This document shows positions 22,965 through 37,900 of a DNA stretch of 64,000 nucleotides, piece after piece. Source of the DNA: Mercenaria mercenaria (lineage: Eukaryota > Mollusca > Bivalvia > Venerida > Veneridae). The position numbers were made by a program, and so were the translations under genes. The stretch lies in assembly GCF_021730395.1 (NCBI RefSeq), contig NC_069367.1, positions 14,692,501 to 14,756,500 of the forward strand, written 5' to 3'. Below the pieces are notes generated by a model that saw only the letters and a list, made by a program, of their open reading frames with translations, did no database searches and was not told the origin of the DNA. The first letter of the stretch is position 1; the number at the start of each line of letters is the position of its first letter.

Positions 22965-25900
22965 ATGACTGGGGGTAGTTCAAAAACAGTTACAGAAGAA
23001 ACATATATTAGACAGTTACCTTATTCTGTTGTTAAGTATATCAGTTTGCTGCTTGACGTAGATAGGCAGTGGGAAAAGTTTGTGCTAAAAATCCCAAAAC
23101 GGTTACACGATGTGGGTCGAGATACTTCTGAAATGAGGTATTCATATCTACAGGTCAGATTGTTTGAAGATAAAAGCAAAAGACCAGATGGGAGTCCGAC
23201 AAAAACGATCATGGGTAAGCATATTAGAAAACAGTAAATTTATTCGTACTCGAACAGTTTCGTACTCATTTTAAGTGAATAACTGGATGTCTGTTGATCA
23301 GTATCCTGTCATGTCTCATAGACTTCGAGAAATTTTTTACTCTATGTCTTAATTCTGTATCCAATGAAGAGCTAAATTATATAGGTTGTGCCCATTTAAA
23401 GAAATTGTTGAAAATGAATAATTGTCTTAGCTATTCTGGTGGTGTTATATTGCTATGTAATAATATTGACACCTTGTTACTTTCAACAAATCATTTTGAC
23501 CAGCTGAAAAGTTTAAGCTTCAGGGTTGTTTATATCCTTTACAAACAAACCACATAATGAAACCTAATCAGGACTGTGCTGGAGAAATTTGTTGCACCTT
23601 AATTTCATCAATTATAATAATTTAGGCAGTGGCTAGGTAGCCGGTTCCGGCTACCTAGACTAAAGGTCTAGGTAGCCGGTTCTATATATACATAACGTAT
23701 ATGTACATGTAAGGTAAAGGTAGCCGGTTTTGATAAACTGTATTATAAAGGATCAGTATATTAGTTAAATAAATTACATTTCTTGTGATTTATTATTTAT
23801 ATTTTATGACTTACTTGTTTATTTCGCCGTATTTACGCACTTATATCATATTTGTCGATACTTTGTTATGTCATCATGTCGTTTTTGTCACTGGCGTGTT
23901 TAAATGCCGCGTTTATAAATTCTTTTTAATGATTTTTTGTAGTTTGTTATATAATGAAAAAAAAATTTGATAGATGATGTCAACTGACGGCGATTCTTTA
24001 GCATTAGGTCATTAGTTATTATCTTTCGTATCTAGAATATTATGCTGTCTTAGATAAAGAGCTCATATGTTCAAACAAACAATTAGAACCAATCAAGATT
24101 ATTGACTAATAACAAATTGGCGGAGAAATTTTGTAGTAGTTAATTAATTAAAGTATGTTGTATTAGTATTATTTGTAATTAATTAAAAACGCACAATCAT
24201 AGAGGTGCGAAAGTGATGATCACCTACAATTATCACTTAAACGGGCGCAGGAAAGGATCAAACGCCAGTATGTTCAGTTGAGCCTCATCATTTAATGTAC
24301 ATTGATGCTCTTTGTTTTGCCCTTTATTACTGTTTGTTTTGTTTTGTTTTAAGAATGAATCACAGTATCTCATATATGTATCGAGTACGTTTTAACATAA
24401 CAAATTGAATATGTCGCCCGATATGATATGAGCGCGTAAATACGAAATATACCGGTTAAACACAAATAATAAATAATGACTTACAAGAAATGTAATTCAT
24501 TAAACTGATATTATGATTCTTTATAATACAGTTTATTAAATCCGGCTACCTTGACTTACATGTTCATATACGATATCTATATATAGAGCCGGCTACCTAG
24601 ACCTTTAGTCTAGGTAGCCGGAACCGGCTACGTAGACTAAAGGTCTAGGTAGCCGGAACCGGCTACCTAGCCACTGCCAATAATTTAAAATGGACTTACC
24701 TTTTACTTTAAAGTCCTTGATATATTTTAAAATCTATTTTTCTTTTGATCTGACAAAAAATGAACTATAGATGCAACATGATTTTACAACAGGTTTACAC
24801 AGAAATTTTAAATGGGTAACAGTAGCAGTAAAATATTTAATGATAAATATGCGTTGTATCTTAGGACAAATTTTAAAAGGTGTAAGGAACAATGCCAGTA
24901 TAATAGTAGAGGTAGCAGTACCAATTTTTATGTACCAGCTGTAAATGGTTTTACAACTTCAACTTTAACTATAATAGTATTTTAGACTGGAACCAAATAC
25001 CACAAAGTATTCAGAACACAAAGAGTAAATATGCTTTTAAAAAAGAAGTAAAGATTCAACATTTGATTTTAAATATGAAGTTGGCTGAGGATTCCAGTTA
25101 CATCTATTTTTAAAGTATATAATTAATAGTCAAATGTAGATTTTATGTAATGTATGATTTTTATTGTGATAACATTGTTCGTGTAACATAATATGCATGT
25201 CAAGTGTTGACAACATATTTGTGAACTAATATAGCACAAACGGTAATTAATATTATCATTATTTAAATACTTTTTTCATTAAGACAATATGTTCAAGGAC
25301 CCTGTTGGAAATAAGCCGTAATGCCTTTACAGGGTATCCTGTGTTTTATACACTATGTGTCATAATAGTATTTTATTTTGTCAAAATAATGCCACTTTTT
25401 AACATAGAATTTCAGGTCCATCAGGCTACTGTTCTCAAAAACAATTTGGCCAAATGCATTTTTACATTGTACATGTCTTCGGCATTATGAAATGACCTTA
25501 CAGGACAAATTACATAACTCTTAATTTTTCATTTTGTCAAAATTATGCCCCTTTTTAACTTAAGTTTTCAGGTTAAAGTTTTGCAAGTATTTAGCAGGTT
25601 TCTCAAAAATTACCTGCCCAAATGCTTTCAAACTTCACACAGTCATGACTTCAGCATCATCATTCCAATATATATTCCAACCCAAATTAACTGTAAAACT
25701 TCAAAAGTAATTTCACAATCTACCAGAGAAAATCTATAGAACATGTTTTCTAATTCTTTAATATGATATTTAATAATATAAATTATTGTTTTTTGTTTCA
25801 GATGACTGGGGGACGCAAAACACCAAGGTGAAGCATTTACTGAGAATCCTACAAGAGGCAGCACTGTACGAAGCAGCTGATTACATATCAGAAAATGTAC

Positions 25901-28900
25901 TTCATCAAGGCAAGGTACAAACATGCATACTTGTTTTCAGTATTCTCAAAATAATTGACCTTATTATAAGGTTTTCATTCTATGCATGCGTGGTAGTTAT
26001 TAGAAATTGATTGTTGGAAGCATAACCAATAGTTGGAATCCTTGCTAGTTGTCAAAAGTGACATCTAAAATGATATAATGATGATGTCTTGATGTTCCAT
26101 ACATTAAAAAGCTAAATAAATATGTCTTTTAAGCCTAAAGTTACAGTCAGTTTTGGCTAAGATACTTATTGAAATAGGAAAAGTCAATGTATAAAGTAAT
26201 CAGTAATGGTGCATTCAGCTCTTCTTGTAAAGTCAGACAAAACACGATGCAATTGGGCCTTGTGTGATTCAGATATGGCAAACTTCGCATTAGTCAAATG
26301 CAACATTGCAGATCTAGGTCCTGTATAATTATAATGGCCCTATTTTACTGACCCGGATAAAGTGATATCAAACAAGAGCATAAAAATAATTATGAGGATT
26401 TTTCAACGTGGAAAAATAGATATTGACAGGGGTACCTGTGCAGATTAGTCCAAATAATAGGACGTTTCGGGACAGTGTGATAACTTTTGGCTGTTGCTGT
26501 CCCATCTCTGCTTAGATGGATGGCAACTACAAAATATCAGATCATATTTTATAAGTCATCCCGATAAGCCAAATGAGTAAGGCTACCGCCAGTTGGGCAA
26601 TCAGCTCCTTAACCATTCTGTTTAGAGATGTACCATATTCACACAAACAAGTAGAAATGTAGATTTCATTCTGAAAGACATGCCCTAGATAATAAAATAC
26701 CTCCGCTTTCTTTTGTAAAAACAAGCCATAATACGGAACTTTACCAATGACTCAAAATTAGAGATACCTTTGCAGGGATAAAATTGTCAGCTAGAGATTC
26801 TGCGACAGTTTATATGCTATAAAAAGTAGATGTTATTTAGTAGAAGTTGCACTGTTTTCTTTGATTGTTTAACACAGGTCCCAAGACTTCAAGAAGAGAC
26901 AGAAAATACTGCAAGTCTACCAGCACCTTCATGGGACGACAAGAAACTCAAAGATTCAGATAACAAACAAGTGCAGGAAAAGGATAACTTTGATGCACAA
27001 TGCCAGAAGAATATCTATGAAAGGGAGAAACCACTTGGGAATGCATATTCGAATGGGGTGAACAGTCCAACAGACTCCACATACAATAGGTAATTTGTCT
27101 GAAGTGTCCAAATTAATAGTATGACCTTTAGGATGCATTTATATAGTAGATTGCAGAAGTTTTAGTCTAAGTTTTTTACTGTAGGAATAACACATGTTTT
27201 TTAATGCTATAACATGTGCAGAATCTCAAGGGATTAGTTGGTACCCAAGCCCGATACGGTGAGGGTACCAAAGTATCCAGAGGGTTTTCGAAGATGTTAT
27301 AACAAGAAATGCACATGTGCTCATGCTATTCTAGCAAAAAAATATGTAAGAGCTAATAAATGAATATATTGTCTCTCAATATCACGAAATTTCCATTACA
27401 TGCACGGGAATTTCTGCGTTTTTAGCTCACCTGAGCACAAAGTGCTCAAGGTGAGCTTTTGTGATCGCCCTGTGTCCTTTGTCCGTGACGTCAACAATTT
27501 GACTGTTAACACTCTAGAGGTCACAATTTTAGCCCAGTCTTAATGAAACTTGGTCAGAATGTTAACCTCAGTAAAATCTTGGCAAGTTCCATATTGGGTC
27601 ATCTGGGGTCAAAAACTAGGTCACCAGGTCAAATCAAAGGAAAAGCTTGTTAACACTCTAGAGGTCACAATTTTGGCCCAATTTTAATGAAACTTGTCAG
27701 AATGTTACCCTCAATAAAATCTTGGACAAGTTTGATATTGGGTCATCTGAGGTCAAAAACTAGGTTTCCAGGTCAAATCAAAGGAAAAGCTCGTTAACTC
27801 TCTAGAGGTCACAGTTTTGGCCCAATCTTAATGCAACTTGGTCAGAATGTTACCCTCAATAAAATCTTGGACGAGTTCAATGTTGGATCATCTGGGATCA
27901 AAAACTAGGTCACCAGGTCAAATCAAAAGATAAGCTTGTTAACACTGTAGAGGCCATATTTATGACTGTATCTTCATGAAACTTGGTCAGACTGTTAATC
28001 TTGATAGTCTTTAGGGTAAGTTCGAATCTGGGTCATCTGGGGTCAAAAACTAGGTCACCAGGTCAAATCAAAGGAAAAGTTAGTTAACACTCTAGAGGCC
28101 ACATTTATGACTATATATTAATGAAACTTTTTCAGAAAATTTATCTTAATGATCTTTAGGTCGAGGTTAAATCTGGGCCAAGTTGGGTCAAAAACTAGGT
28201 CACTAGGTCAAATCAAAGGAAAAGCTAGTTAACACTACAGGCCACATTTATGACCATATCTTAATGAAACTTGGTCACAATGTTAATCTTGATGATCTAT
28301 AGGCAAAACTCAAATCTGGATCAGGTGGGGTCAAAAACTAGGTCACCAGGTCAAATCAAAGGAAAAGCTAGTTAACACTCTAGAGGCCACGTTTATGATC
28401 ATATCTTAATGAAACTTGGTCAAAATGTTAATCTTTAGGATCTTTAGGTCAGATTCCAATCTGGGTCAGGTGAGGACAAAAACTAGGTCACTAAGTGAAA
28501 TCAAAGGAAAAGTTAGTTAACACTCTAGAGGTCACAATTTTGGCCCAATCTTAATGAAACTTGGTCAGAATCATTCAATGTTATTCTGAATAAAATCTTG
28601 GAAAAGCTTGATATTGAATCATCTAAGGTCAAAAACTAGGTCACCAGGTCAAATCAAAGGAAAAGCTTGTTTACACTCTAGAGACCACATTCATGGCTGT
28701 ATCTCTATGAAACTTAATCAGAATGTTTGTCTTGATGACCTCTAGGTCAAGTTTGAATGTGGATCATGAGGGATCGAAAACTAGGTCACCAGGTCAAAAA
28801 ATCAAAGGAAAAACTTGTTTACACTCTAGATGTCACATTTCTGACTATATCTTCATGAATCTTAGTCAGAATGTTAACCGTGATGATCTTTAGGTCAAGT

Positions 28901-31900
28901 TCAAATCTGGGTCATATGGGGTCAAAAACTAGGTCAATAGGTCAAATCAAAGAAAAAGCTAGTTAACAATCAAGAGGCTACATTTATGAGTGTATCTTCA
29001 TGAAACTTGGTCAGAATGTTAATCTTTATGATCTTTAGGCCAAGTTCGAATCTGGGTCATGTGGGGTCAAAAACAAGGTTACTAGGTCAAATCAAAGGAA
29101 AAGCTAGTTAAAGCAATGGTCACATTTACGTTCACGCACGTAGTTGGTCGTAGTTCATTTTAAACGTAGTTTGTCGTAGTAATTAGACGGTCAGCTAGGT
29201 TGAAGTACGCTCGAACTAAGTTTAAAAGATGAAATATGGAAAGTCTAAGTACGTTGAAGTACGTGTAAGTACGAACAACTACGTTCAACTACGAGTAAAT
29301 CGGGTAGGGTTAACTAGGGTATCACTACGTCTTACAACGAGTTACTACGTTACACTACGTATATACTACGATCGAAGTACGAACAACTACGACAAATTAC
29401 GATCAACTACGTTGAGCTACGGAAAAGCGTTGTGGTTGTGCCTGCGCAGGACGGGAAAGCTACAGTCATTTTGCTCTAGGAAGTTGACGAGACAGCATCA
29501 TTTAAGCTTCAGTATGCGCCTAGGAAAAAACGATGTTATAAAACAGAATTGCCGAAAAACTGAATTTAAAAGTAAAATGCATAAAAATGCGCAATTTATA
29601 CCACAGATTTGCTAACTAATGCAAAGAAAATATAATTTAAATGCAATATATAAAATGGATTTTTCCCGGTCTTCATGGTAAATGAACAGTTGATTGCTAG
29701 CGCAATTCATGTACATGTATTTGCCGATCCAAATCTGTTGTTCATTTCGCATGAATACCGAAAAAAAAGTCTATTTAATTTTTTAAGTATTTATAATTAG
29801 CGATATTATCATACTAGAATTGAAATTAATTTATATAACAGTAAAGTTTTTGTGTAATCGGCTCTCGTTTCATGTCATGTTTGTACTTGTACTACGCTCA
29901 AAAACGATGCACACTACTGTTAAGTACGATCAAGTACGTTTAACTAAGATCAACAACGTTCAAACTACGGTCACAGTAGGGTCAAAACACCGTAGTTAAT
30001 CGTAGTCAGATTTTGAACATGTCGAAAAATTATTTGCTTACTACGGACAAATCATAAGTTCGAACTACGTCATTACTACGTTTGACTACGATTATCTACG
30101 TGTAACTACGCTTAGTACGATCAACTACAATCAACTACGATCATTCCTTACTACGATTAACTACGTGTAGTGTGACCACGCCTTAACACTCTAGAGGCCA
30201 CATTTATGACCATATTTTAATGAAACTTGGTCAGAATGTTAATCTTGATGATCTGATCTTTAGGTCCATAGGTCAGGTGAGCGATACAGGGCCTTCAGGG
30301 CCCTCATGTTTTTGTTTTGATGTCATTTCCATTTGGATTATCCGTTTTGGGGCCGCAATACACTTTGCCATGGAACTTGCATGTATAAAAAGGTGTTTTA
30401 GCAGCATGTGAGTTCGAGAATCTCTCTGTTGACACACGTTTACTCTCCTGTTAAAACACCCCCAAAAATTGACAAGAGCAGCAGTTTTATGCAAGAATGC
30501 ATGTGAAGACTTTAAAAGATATATGAGCCGCGCCATGAGAAAACCAACATAGTGGCTTTGCGACCAGCATGTATCCAGACCAGCCTGCGCATCCGCACAG
30601 TCTGGTCAGGATCCATGCTGTTCGCTTTCAAAGCCTATTGCAATTAAAGAAACTGTTAGCGAACAGCCTGGATCCTGACCAGACTGCGCAGATGTGCAGG
30701 CTGGTCTGGATCCATGCTGGTCGCAAAGCCACTATGTTGATTTTCTCATGGCGCGGCTCATATAGAGGATTGTACATTTTGGCTGTAAAGTCTGTAAATG
30801 ACACCCATTTCCAAACAAGTGATGTATTGAGACATTTAGTGTTAACTAAAGAGTTACTTAGAGATCATTAATAGTTGTAGGGGACTGGATTTCTTGGACT
30901 TTGTTCAGTTTACATTTCCCAGTCCCATTCATTATGTCTCCCACACCACTGTGGTAGGAGACATATTGATTTACTCCTGTCTGTGTGTATGTCTGCCTGT
31001 CTGTCACAAATCTTGTCCATGCTCTAAGTCAGACATTTCTCATCCGATCTTCACCAAACTTGAACAAAATGTGTTTGCCAATAAGTCCTCTGCGAAGTTT
31101 AATAACTAGCCAAATCGGCCCAGGCACTTCAGAAATTATGGCCCTTGAACTACCGAAAATTGCTTGCCAGTATCTGCACTCTTAAGTCATTGGTGCATAC
31201 ACAGATGCCAGTATCCGCACTCTAAGTCATTTGTGCATGGTTGACTCAGATACATAACTATTCAGATGATTAGGCAGTTGTGGGAGACATGGGCTTTTCT
31301 CAAAAGCAGCTCTAGTTTTATGTTCAAAAGTCAAAGTCTTTGAATTTATATCCCCATGAAATAGCCATTTGGCCAAAACATGTGGTTTCGTGCCCACAGA
31401 ATTCAGGTATCAGATCCACAGATAGGTAACATTTCAGTGCCTGGTGACACCATGTTTTTTTGGTATCATTTGAAAGAGTTCTGTCTTCTGAACCAGAATA
31501 AGTAAATAAGATGGCCATAATGATATGCTCGAATCACTACAGTCATGTATTTTGACTGCAGAATTATAAATCTTACACTGTAATAACTGGATTTCTGTTG
31601 AAGTATCATTGAAAATTATAAAGTAAAAAAAAAATTCTTCAACATATTTTGTGATGTAGTTTAAATTTTCTTTTTCAGTAGTCAATCCACTTTCAAATGA
31701 TACTGAAATTAGATTATAAGCTTTCCAGGCATCTATATTTGATATATTTTAATAGCACTGTTATATAAAACTTGCTTATTTGTGGACTGGATACCTTAAA
31801 TGATTTCATGATATAGGCTTCTTAACAGCACTTACTCCAGTCTGCCATTAGTTTGTTTTTGGCTCACATTCCATTAATGTCATCCAAGTAAAATGCAGTC

Positions 31901-34900
31901 TGAAGTTTCTTCACCATTGATTTATGTGGGGAAGTTGTCAACTGCTTGTAGAGAATAGATTAGTACTCGCTTAGTATCTTAAAAATTTGTCACATAGGTC
32001 AACTGACAGCTGTAACATAAAGTGAAATACTGTTGAAAAAAAAACCAGTGCCAAACGTATATCATACAAATTTTACTAACAAAGATAAGCAAAATGCCAT
32101 TACATAACTGAATTACTCATGAAAACGGTGTTGAACCCATAATAAACAGACAGACTTTCTATTTTATAGATTAATGAAGCCTGGTGAGGATGAATGGGCA
32201 TACAACAAACTCTCGCCTGGTGTGGACAAGGCCATCTACTATCGTACACCATCGTTCGACAGCGGAGGGAGTTTCTCGGATGTGTTGAAAGCCGGGAACA
32301 AACATGACGCAGGGGTGGAGCATGAGGAGGAAACAGTCCAGGTAAGAAAATTGGTATAAGTTTATTAAGAATTTGATCATATGAGCCACGCCATGAGAAA
32401 ACCAATATAGTGCCTTTGCGACCAGCATGGATCCAGACCAGCCTGCGCATCCCCGCAGTCTGGTCAGGATCCATGCTGTTTGCTTTCAAAGCCTATTGCA
32501 ATTAGGAAAATGTCAGCGAACAGCATAACAGCATGGATCTTGACCAGACTGCGTGGATGTGCAGGCTGGTCTGGATCTATGCTGGTCACAAAGGCACTAT
32601 GTTGGTTTTCTCTGGGCGCAGATCATATTTTCAGATATCTGCACAGTTTGTATTGACATAAGAGCTGGTCAGTTTTCTGGGAAACTGAAAGCATTGTAAC
32701 ATTAGCATAAACAATTTGCTGTTGAAGTTTGAAATAATTTGAAATTCAGTACCTAAATTGATCTTGAAGTTGTTTAATTTTGTCAGCATGATGTTGACCT
32801 CCTTGGCCGATTGGTTAAGGTCTCTGATTGGTATCTGTTGCCTTCATTACTATGGGTTTGAAACTTCTTTTGAGCTTCCATGTGAGAAAGATATACATCA
32901 CTGCGAAAGGTCGGTATGCCTGACACAGTATCATATGAGGGACATTTAGAACCTTCCTCCACCATTAAAAGCTGGAAAATCACCATATGAAATATAATTG
33001 TGTTAGTGTGATATATAAAACTTGACAAAATGATTGTCAGCATAAGATGTGTTCATTGAAGTTTGAGTTTGTGGAGAGATACAGCATTGAAATCAACATA
33101 ACTCAAGTCTTGCGTGAATAATAAAACAATTTGCAGTTTTAACTTACAAATTGTCAATGTCACTGTTCAGTCTGAAAAACTTGAAAACATTAAATCTGGA
33201 GTTTGGTTGTTCAATTAACTTGCATTGTCAATGATTTGATAGGACAATGTGATGAGAGTCATTTGATCCTACTCTTCTTTTAGTATGTCCAAGCTGTCTG
33301 AACAAGTCACTTGAGCAGTGTTTTTAAACGAAACATATTGTGTTTTTGAAAAAAAACTTGAATGTGTCAGCTATGTTTTTTACACTTACTACGTGTTAAC
33401 AGTGGCATTGAATTTTAAGTTACATTAGGGCTTGATTGTATACCAGGATTATGGTTACATGTATGTGTATAGTCATAGTGAAGTTTCAAATTGATTTGGA
33501 TGCTTATACAAAATGTAGATGGAATTTTCTGAAATGGAATGTAGAAGTTATGAGGTCCTTCAAGGCACTGACCTCCAGATTTTGGCTAAAAATGATTGTT
33601 CTTTGAAATTGAAGTTTGTTCTTAAAATAAACATGAGAACATAACTTTTTTGTTTCTGAAGAAGCATCAAAATGCCAAATCAAGAAAAAATATAAGTGCC
33701 AGAGTCAGGAATGGAACCCTGACTGCCTGGGCAAAAAAAAGCTGTCCCTTGGTCTTAAGGAATATGTACTTAATGGTTGTTATACCCCCACCAAACATGT
33801 TTGAGGGGGGTATATAGGAGTCAGTTTTGTCACGTCGCATCGCGTCCCTTCCCGTCATGTCCCGTAATCTATTATCTCAGTTATTACCAAATGGATTTGA
33901 TTCAAAATTAAAATACATGTTCCACCTTATCACCCACATCTATGACACAAGGTGCATAACTCTGACACCAACTTTTTAGCCCACCATCATCAGATGGTGG
34001 GCTATTAAAATCACTCTGCGTCCGTGGTCCGTCCGTCCGTTCGTCCGTCCGTTAACAATTTCTCGTTATCGCATCTCCTCAGAAACTACTGGGGGGATTT
34101 TGACCAAACTTTGTCAGAATGATGTATTTGTACCCTAGTTGTGTCCCCCTGAAAATCAGACTGGTTCAACAATTTATGAGTGAGTTATGGCCCTTTGTTT
34201 ATTTCTATAACTTATATAAATTTATATAGGGAAAAACTTTGAAAACCTTCTTGTCCAAAACCACAGAGCCTAAGGCTTTGATATTTGGTATGAAGCATCA
34301 TCTAGTGGTCCTCTACCAAGATGGTTCAAATTATTTCTCTGGGGTCAAATATGGCCCCGCCCTGGGGGTCACATGGTTTATATAGACTTATATAGGGAAA
34401 AACTTTGAATAACCTCTTGTCCAAAACCACAGGGCCTAGGGCTTTGATATTTTGTATGTGACATCATCTAGTGGTCTTAAACTAAGATTGTTCAAATTAT
34501 ACCCTAGGGTCAAATATGGCCCCGCCCTGGGGGTCATATGGTTTACATAGACTTATATAGGGAAAAACTTTGAAAAGTTTCTTGTCCAAACCACAAAGCC
34601 TAGGGCTTTGATACTTGTAATGTAGCATCATCTAGTGGTTCTCTACCAAGTTTGTTCAAATTATCCTCCTAGGGTTAAATATGGCCCCGCCCCGGGGGTC
34701 ACATGGTTCATATAGACTTATATAGGGAAAAGCTTTTAAAATGTTCTTGTCAGTAACTACAACATTCAAACTTGGACCACATGTATATTTTTGAGTGGCA
34801 AGATGAACCTTGACATGAGTTGACCTTGATTTTGACCTAGTGACCTACTTTCACATTTCTGTAGCTACAGCCTTCAAATTTGGACCACATGCATAATTTT

Positions 34901-37900
34901 GTGCACTGGATAAAACTTTGACCTTTATTTTGACCTAGTGACCTACTTTCACATTTTTGCAGGTACAGGCATCAAATTTGGACCATATGCATAGTTTTGT
35001 GTTTCAAAATGAAATTTGACATAGATTTTGACCTAGTGACCTACTTTCACATTTCTCAAGCTACAGCCTTCAAATTTGGACTAATGCATAGTTTTGTGTA
35101 CCGAAAAAAACTTTGACCTTGACATTGACCTAGTGACCTACTTTCACATTTTTAAAGGTACAGGCTTCAAATTTGGACCACATGCATAGTTTTGTATTCT
35201 GAAATAAAATTTGGCCTTGATTTTGACCTAGTGACCTATTTTTACATTTCTCAAGCTACAGCCTTCAAATTTGGACCACTTGCATATTTTTGTGTACTGA
35301 AATGACCTTTGACCTTTACATTGACCTAGTGACCTACTTTCACATTTTTAAGGTACAGGCTTCAAATTTGGACCACATGCATAGTTTTTGTATTCCGAAA
35401 TAAAATTTGACCTTGATTTTGACCTAGTGATCTACTTTTACATTTCTCAAGCTACAGCCTTCAAATTTGGACCACATGCATAGTTTTGTGTACCGAAACA
35501 AACTTTGACCTTTACATTGACCTAGTGACCTACTTTCACATTTTTGAAGGTACAGGCTTCAAATTTGGACCACATGCATAGTTTTGTATTCCGGAGTAAA
35601 ATTTGACTTGGATTTTGACCTAGTGACCTACTTTTACATTTCTCAAGCTACAGCCTTCAGATTTGGACCACTTGCATAGTTTTGTGTACCGAAATGAACT
35701 TTGACCTTAAGATTGACCTAGTTACCTACTTTCACATTTCTGTAGCTACAGGCTTCAAATTTAGGACCACGTGCATAGTTTTGTGTGCCGAAACAAACTT
35801 TGACCTTGACATTGACCTAGTGACCTACTTTCACATTTTTGAAGGTACAGGCTTCAAATTTGGACCACATGCATAGATTTGTGTTGTGTACGGAAATGAA
35901 ATTTGACCTTGAGCTAGCCAATAAGTCTTGAAATTTGGAACACTCAAAAATGGCACATTGGTGGGCGCCAAGATCACTCTGTGATCTCTTGTTATAAATT
36001 ATGCCCCTTTTTACTTAGAATTTAAGGTTGATTTTGTTGTATTTTCACTATATCTCAGTTACTACTGAATGGATTTGATTCAAACTTAAAATAGATGTTC
36101 CACCTCATCACCCACATCATGTGCCCACATCATGTGACACAAGGTGCATAACTCTGACACCAAGTTTTCATGAATTATGTCCCCTTTTACTTAGAATTTA
36201 AGGTTGATTTTGTTGTATTTTCACTATATCTCAGGTTTTACTAAATGGATTGGATTCAAACTTAAAATAGTTGTTCCACCTCATCACCAAGATCATGTGA
36301 CATAAGGTGCTTAACTCTGACATAATTTGTTTAAGAATTATGTCCCCTTTTACTTTAAATTTAAGGTTGATTTTGATGTATTTTCACTATATCTCAGTTA
36401 TTACAAAATGGATTTGATTCAAACTTAAAATAGATGTTCCATCTCATCACCCACATCATGTGACACAAGGTGCATAACTCTGACACCAATTTTTCATGAA
36501 TTATGCCCCTTTTTACTTAGAATTTAAGGTTGGTTTTGATGTATTTTCACTTTATCTCATTTACTACTGAATGGATTTGATTCAGACTTAAAATAGATGT
36601 TCCACCTCATCACCCACATCATGTGACACAAGGTGCATAACTCTGACACCAATTTTTCTTGAATTTGTCCCCTTTTACCTAGAATTTAAGGTTAATTTTG
36701 ATGTATGTTCACTATATCTCATTCTGATTGGCTTAGAGCCAAAGGGAAGTAACCTTTTTTTACTTTTATACTGAATTTCTTCCCCTTAAATTCCAGGAAT
36801 TAGTCTTTTTTTAGAAATCCTATTTTTAGATTTTCAATATTTTAGGTATTTTTCTAACTTTTTTATTATAAGTCCTATGTAAAAACTAAATACATTTTTC
36901 TGTGGTAACATGGGTCAGTAAGACACTTTTTTGTATTCACTTTAAGTGTATCTCTAATAGAGACTTTTTATATTTACTAGTATTACTATACTAGTATTAT
37001 ACTAGTATTACTTATATGTGGAAGCCCAGGATATTGTACTCCAAAGACTAAGTATTTTTAAGATTTCTTATGGTTACCATTCTTCTGTGACAAGACCGTA
37101 TGGTGGGGGTATGAGTCACTCCTGTGACAGTTCTAGTTTAATATAAAGATTTATTATTAGGGCAGTTTACTTCCAGTACCCAGTTACAAACACTATTAAA
37201 TTCTGATTGGAAATATTAGTAAATACAACTAATTTTCATTGTTTTCATGAATATGTACCTTAACTGTATTTTGTACTTTTCATTTCTGTCTGTTTTAGAT
37301 AAGATCATTTAAAGAAAGGACTGCAGTGAAAGCGAATGATGAAGACGCATATTCATACGCTTATTCTGGTGGCCCAAAGTACGCGTTTGCCAAGGAAGTC
37401 CCCGAACCAAGAAATGGTAGCGCTGACAAAATAGCACTGCCGCCGAGGAAACGTGAGCCATGTGAAACTACAGATGAATCCGAGATTGATGTTAAAAAAC
37501 AACAAGAGCCTTGTGAAAGTTCTGATGGGTCCGCTTCAAAGGAAGATGATTTATATAAAGTAATAGCCAATCAAAAGCTAACATACCACCTTTTAGGACT
37601 CATCACAGATGACTTTAATCAAAAGCCGGTAGCACTCGGTGGAAGGGTAGTAGGATCGGGTGGCTTTGGCGATGTTTACTTGGGTAGGTTTGAAAACGGT
37701 TTTCAGGTAGCAGTTAAACGTTTAAAAAATGTGGAAGAAGTGGACAAGCAGTTTGAAACAGAATTGGATTCACTTATAAAATACAGGCATAGAAATATAG
37801 TGCGTCTTTATGGGTTCTCAATTGATGGCCCAGGTAAATGTCTGGTGTACGAATATCTTTGTAACGGGTCGTTAGAGGATCGTCTACTGAGGAGAGACAA

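Noticed and set aside
29229-29615. 128-residue plus-strand frame
   Set aside because: Lies in the CTACG-rich arm of a TTAA element; repeated Y-V-x-L-R-V pattern comes from the arm repeats.
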